Position numbers and translations under genes: made by a program. A DNA stretch of 17,353 nt from CAZNRY01 sp964575675 (GTDB taxonomy: Bacteria; Eisenbacteria; RBG-16-71-46; CAIMUX01; VGJL01), in the NCBI GenBank assembly GCA_964575675.1, contig CAZNRY010000087.1, forward strand, positions 1 to 17,353, read 5' to 3'. Shown here one piece after another: positions 14,480 to 17,353 of the stretch; the first letter of the stretch is position 1, and each line of letters starts with the position of its first letter. Under the pieces are notes generated by a model, which was given only the letters and a program-made list of their open reading frames with translations, searched no databases and was not told where the DNA came from.

Positions 14480-15450
14480 CCGTGCAAGGCGAACGGCCGG
14501 TCGGTCACGGGATGGCTCCCGGAGGGGCGGCGATTCGCGTGGAGGGACTTACCCGGCGTTTCCATGACCTCACCGCCGTCGATCGTCTTTGCTTCGAGGT
14601 CGAACGGGGCGAGCTCTTCGGCCTGGTCGGTCCCGACGGCGCCGGGAAAACGACGACGCTTCGGATGCTCGCCGGCGTCATGAAACCGACCGAGGGAGAC
14701 GCCATCCTCAACGGATTGAGCGTCGCGCGCGATCCCGAGGGGGTGAAGCACGGGATCGCCTACATGTCCCAGCGGTTCGGCCTTTACGCCGACCTCACGG
14801 TCATCGAGAATCTGCATTTCTATGCCGACCTGTACCGCGTACCGAGACAGGATCGCCCCGCCAGGTTGGAGCGTCTGTTCCGTTTCTCGAATCTCGGCCC
14901 CTTCAAGAACCGGTTGGCGGGCAAACTGTCGGGAGGAATGAAGCAGAAGCTCGGACTCTCGTGCGCGCTGATCCACGAGCCGCAGATCCTCCTGCTCGAT
15001 GAGCCGACCTTCGGCGTCGATCCGATCTCGCGGCGAGACCTCTGGCTGATCGTTCATGACATGGTGAACCGGGGGACCACGGTCCTCGTGAGCACCGCCT
15101 ACATGGACGAAGCCGAGCGATTCGACCGTCTGGTCATGCTCCACAAGGGTCGGGCGATTGCCTCCGGCGGACCGATGGACCTCCAGCGGGCACTCGCAGG
15201 CGAGGTGCTCGCCGTGCGGCTCGAACGTGCGCGCGAGGCCCGGGCGCTCGCGGGCGGGCTCCCCGGGGTCCGGGGGGCGATCGTTTTCGGCGATCGTCTG
15301 CACCTCACGGTCGATTCCGCGGAGATGGACGGTCCCCGTGTGGTCGAGGCGATCCGCGCGGCGGGCTTCCATGTCTTCGATGCTTCTCCGATCGAGCGTT
15401 CGATGGAGGATGTGTTCATCGAGCGGATCGCCCGGGAGCGGGCGTCATGA
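14476..15450 (+). CDS. ABC transporter ATP-binding protein, first NBD
   Basis: A 324-residue ABC-2-type nucleotide-binding protein. Walker A is GPDGAGKTT (52-60, with Asp where Asn is usual), the Q-loop Gln is Q99 in YMSQRFGLY, the signature is LSGGM (151-155), Walker B is ILLLDEPTFG (171-180, E176 catalytic), and the D-loop is VDP. The H-loop position reads STAYMDEAE (206-214), so Ala208 replaces the switch histidine. It should pair with the second ATPase below, corresponding to the N-terminal half of YbhF-like double NBDs. The GTG start (14476) overlaps the adaptor stop as GTGA; its ribosome binding site is weak, so it depends on coupling. An ATG at 14512 is the alternative. A C-terminal extension (about 225-324) follows the NBD. 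Confidence 0.92.
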   Translation: MTVQGERPVGHGMAPGGAAIRVEGLTRRFHDLTAVDRLCFEVERGELFGLVGPDGAGKTTTLRMLAGVMKPTEGDAILNGLSVARDPEGVKHGIAYMSQRFGLYADLTVIENLHFYADLYRVPRQDRPARLERLFRFSNLGPFKNRLAGKLSGGMKQKLGLSCALIHEPQILLLDEPTFGVDPISRRDLWLIVHDMVNRGTTVLVSTAYMDEAERFDRLVMLHKGRAIASGGPMDLQRALAGEVLAVRLERAREARALAGGLPGVRGAIVFGDRLHLTVDSAEMDGPRVVEAIRAAGFHVFDASPIERSMEDVFIERIARERAS

Positions 15451-15545
15451 CGGCGCGGCGGATCCATTTCTGCTGGGTTACGCGGCGTGCATCCCTGCGG
15501 CGAGGCCGCCGGGGCAACCCCGAGAAACCGAGGTCGGCGCCGTGA
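15447..15545 (+). CDS. 32-codon coupling mini-ORF between the two ATPases
   Basis: An ATG (15447) overlaps the first ATPase stop as ATGA and is preceded by GGGAG about 7 nt upstream. The frame ends after 32 codons with a TGA that overlaps the second ATPase GTG as GTGA. The predicted peptide is short and strongly basic (many Arg) with no recognisable domain. The interval also carries two abutting hairpins. The likeliest role is to carry ribosomes from one ATPase to the next. It could instead be a chance ORF, or the remnant of a linker that once fused the two ATPases. No peptide function is claimed. Confidence 0.35.
   Translation: MTARRIHFCWVTRRASLRRGRRGNPEKPRSAP
15497..15522 (+). promoter_or_regulatory. 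Two abutting hairpins before the second ATPase
   Basis: GCGGC/GCCGC with a GAG loop (15497-15509) and CGGGG/CCCCG with a CAA loop (15510-15522) are both perfect 5-bp stems placed end to end. The ribosome binding site GAGG (15530-15533) follows 7 nt later. No U-tract is present, so they look like translational or stability elements rather than a terminator. In GC-rich DNA short stems can arise by chance. Confidence 0.35.
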
Positions 15546-16486
15546 GCCCACGACACGCCGTCACCGTACGGGAACTGCGGAAGGTCTTCGGAACATTCGT
15601 CGCCGTCGACGATGTCAGCTTCGACGTGTCCGAGGGCGAGGTGTTCGGATTCCTCGGACCGAACGGGGCGGGGAAAACCACGACGATCAAGATGCTGACC
15701 GGCCTCGTTCTTCCTTCGGGCGGCAAGGGCTCGGTGGCAGGCCTGGACATCATGAAGGACACGGAGAGGATCAAGACGCAGATTGGCTACATGTCGCAGC
15801 TCTTCTCCCTGTATGCGAACCTGACCGTGGAGGAGAACATTGCGCTCTTCGCGGGGCTCTACGGCGTCGATCGATCGAGGCGCGGCGCGCGCCGCGACTG
15901 GGTCCTCGAGATGGCGGGCCTCACCGAGATGCGGGGCAGGATGACGGGCGAGCTCTCGCTGGGCTGGAAGCAGCGGCTCGCCCTCGGCTGCGCGGTTCTG
16001 CACGAGCCGCCGATCCTCTTTCTCGACGAGCCGACCTCGGGCGTGGACCCGATCTCCCGGCGCCATTTCTGGGATCTGATCTACTCGTTCGCCGAGAAGG
16101 GGACGACCGTGTTCGTCACCACCCACTACATGGAGGAGGCCGAGTACTGCAACCGCCTCGCCCTGATGAACCGGGGTAGGTTGATCGCACTCGACACGCC
16201 GCAGGCCCTGCGCGCCGGGTTGAGCGAGCCGTTGCTCGAACTGCGCACGAGCGACAGCGCGGCAGCCGTTGAGGCCATGGAGAATGTCCCCTGGGTGATC
16301 GAGGCCGGCATGTTCGGCCGGACCGTACACGCGATCGTGCGGGATGAAAGGGAGGCGCGCGCGGGCATTCCGGATCTCCTCGCGGCCCGGGGCGTCGCCG
16401 TCATGGGAATCGAGACGATTCCCCCCTCGCTCGAGGACGTCTTCATCTCCATGGTCCACCATGAGGGAGGGGCCCCCGTTGACTAA
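15542..16486 (+). CDS. ABC transporter ATP-binding protein, second NBD
   Basis: A 314-residue ABC-2-type ATPase. Walker A is GPNGAGKTT (39-47), the Q-loop Gln is Q86, Walker B is ILFLDEPTSG (158-167, E163), and the switch His is H195 in TTHYMEEAE. The signature deviates from LSGGQ, reading LSLGW (138-142). This matches the C-terminal half of YbhF-like double ATPases, so it probably forms a heterodimer with the first NBD, powering export. GTG 15542 is chosen because GAGG lies 8 nt upstream and the protein then starts just before the first NBD strand. The frame is open upstream to 15158, overlapping the first ATPase without domain content. The stop overlaps the permease TTG start by 8 nt. Confidence 0.92.
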   Translation: MSPRHAVTVRELRKVFGTFVAVDDVSFDVSEGEVFGFLGPNGAGKTTTIKMLTGLVLPSGGKGSVAGLDIMKDTERIKTQIGYMSQLFSLYANLTVEENIALFAGLYGVDRSRRGARRDWVLEMAGLTEMRGRMTGELSLGWKQRLALGCAVLHEPPILFLDEPTSGVDPISRRHFWDLIYSFAEKGTTVFVTTHYMEEAEYCNRLALMNRGRLIALDTPQALRAGLSEPLLELRTSDSAAAVEAMENVPWVIEAGMFGRTVHAIVRDEREARAGIPDLLAARGVAVMGIETIPPSLEDVFISMVHHEGGAPVD

Positions 16487-17353
16487 GAATGCGTCCCGGC
16501 GGATCAGCTGGACCCGGCTCCGAGCTGTCGCCCGCAAGGAAGTGATCCAACTCCGGCGCGACACGAGGAGCATGATCCTCGCCTTCCTGCTTCCCGTCCT
16601 GCTCTTGATCCTGTTCGGCTACGCGATCAAGTGGGACATCGAGGACATCCAGACCGCGATCGTGGATTCCGATCACACGGCGCGCAGCCGGGAGCTTATC
16701 GGGTCGCTCTTCTCGTCAGACTACTTCTCGCTATCCGGACATCTCGGCTCGCCAGGCGAGATCGCGCCCCTTCTCGACGCGGGAGGCGCGCAGATCGTCA
16801 TCGTGATCCCCCGAGGCTTCGCCGCGGATCTCGATGCGGGGCGGCAGGCGGAGGTGCAGGCGATCGTGGACGGAAGCGACGCCAACACGGCCACGATAGC
16901 GATCGCCTATGTGCAGAAGGTCCTCGCAACCTACGGCTCGAGGATTGTCCTGCAGGGCGCTACCTACACACCCCCGATCACCGCGCAAACCAGGGTTTGG
17001 TACAACGAGGACTTGAAGAGCCGGAACATGATCGTCCCGGGACTCGTCGCCGTGATCATGATGATCATCGCGGCGATCCTGACCTCGCTCACGATCGCGC
17101 GAGAGTGGGAACGGGGGACGATGGAGCAGCTCGCGGCCACCCCGGTGTCGCGGGCGGAGGTCGTGCTCGGCAAACTCCTTCCCTACGTCGCGATCGGGAT
17201 GATCGACGTCGTTGTGACCTCGGGGCTCGGGATCGTCCTCTTCGGAGTGCCCCTGCGCGGGAGTCCCTTCCTGCTTCTGATCCTGTCGTTTGCCTTCGCC
17301 GTCGGGGCGCTGGGGCTTGGGATCTTCATCTCGGCGGTGACGCGCTCGCAGAT
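16479..17353 (+). CDS. ABC-2 transporter permease (YbhS/R-like), partial at right edge
   Basis: A gene starting with TTG 16479 remains open to the window end (291 complete codons and counting). GGGAGGGG (16465-16472) sits 6 nt upstream of the TTG, and the start overlaps the preceding stop by 8 nt. A nearby ATG at 16489 is out of frame and stops after 18 codons. The protein has a cytoplasmic basic start, a first membrane helix (about 31-50), a large extracytoplasmic domain (about 51-185), then several helices with the ABC-2 motif EWERGTMEQLAATPVSR between the first two of them. This is the YbhS/YbhR-type DrrB-like permease. It would form the membrane channel with the two ATPases. A second permease may follow beyond the window, as in ybhGFSR; this cannot be seen. 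Confidence 0.92.
   Translation, partial: MTKNASRRISWTRLRAVARKEVIQLRRDTRSMILAFLLPVLLLILFGYAIKWDIEDIQTAIVDSDHTARSRELIGSLFSSDYFSLSGHLGSPGEIAPLLDAGGAQIVIVIPRGFAADLDAGRQAEVQAIVDGSDANTATIAIAYVQKVLATYGSRIVLQGATYTPPITAQTRVWYNEDLKSRNMIVPGLVAVIMMIIAAILTSLTIAREWERGTMEQLAATPVSRAEVVLGKLLPYVAIGMIDVVVTSGLGIVLFGVPLRGSPFLLLILSFAFAVGALGLGIFISAVTRSQ

Noticed and set aside
16489..16545. ATG 16489 as the permease start
   Set aside because: Its frame stops within 19 codons; the TTG at 16479 is in the frame that encodes the permease and has a good ribosome binding site.
1..17353. tRNA, rRNA, CRISPR array, insertion sequence or phage gene
   Set aside because: I found no cloverleaf with CCA end, no regularly spaced direct repeats, no transposase or integrase motif.

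Overview
This is a GC-rich bacterial window with tightly packed genes, strong GGAGG-type ribosome binding sites and frequent GTG/TTG starts. A TolC-type outer-membrane channel, a periplasmic adaptor and several N-terminal export signals point to a Gram-negative (diderm) envelope. Gene content (orphan B12 radical SAM protein, TMTC-like TPR membrane protein, large secreted zinc metalloprotease, dodecin) would fit an uncultured lineage such as the FCB group, Eisenbacteria-like bacteria or a deltaproteobacterium. The sequence alone does not fix the taxon. GATC is strikingly over-represented throughout.

Layout. (1) 106-3574, minus strand: a cobalamin-binding radical SAM protein downstream of a multi-pass membrane protein with four C-terminal TPRs, resembling the TMTC family. 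(2) 3769-9113, plus strand: a fused SRPBCC/NAD-dependent epimerase-like protein (TIGR01777 type), an acyl-CoA dehydrogenase, and a large exported metalloprotease with an HExxHxxGxxH zinc site. (3) 9257-11310, minus strand: a compact probable operon reading dodecin, then a tandem 'Gate' membrane protein, then a PPM/PP2C phosphatase. (4) 11497 to the right edge, plus strand: a TetR regulator followed by a full drug/solute efflux system (TolC-like channel, HlyD-like adaptor, two separate ABC ATPases, and an ABC-2 permease cut by the window edge). Most junctions in this operon are start-stop overlaps. Apart from the separate ATPases, the layout parallels the E. coli CecR/YbhGFSR exporter.

The most informative region is the efflux operon. 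Its promoter (TTGACC, 17-nt spacer, TATCAT) places the transcription start almost on the tetR start codon, so the mRNA is probably leaderless. A perfect 6+6 palindrome covers the -10 element and the ATG, as expected for autorepression. The two ATPases carry complementary degeneracies that would give one consensus and one degenerate ATP site in a heterodimer. Between them sits a 32-codon mini-ORF joined to both neighbours by start-stop overlaps and containing two adjacent hairpins just upstream of the second ATPase's ribosome binding site.

No tRNA, rRNA, CRISPR array, insertion sequence or phage gene was seen. No stretch longer than 300 bases lacks a gene. The longest gaps are about 194 nt (3575-3768) and 186 nt (11311-11496).
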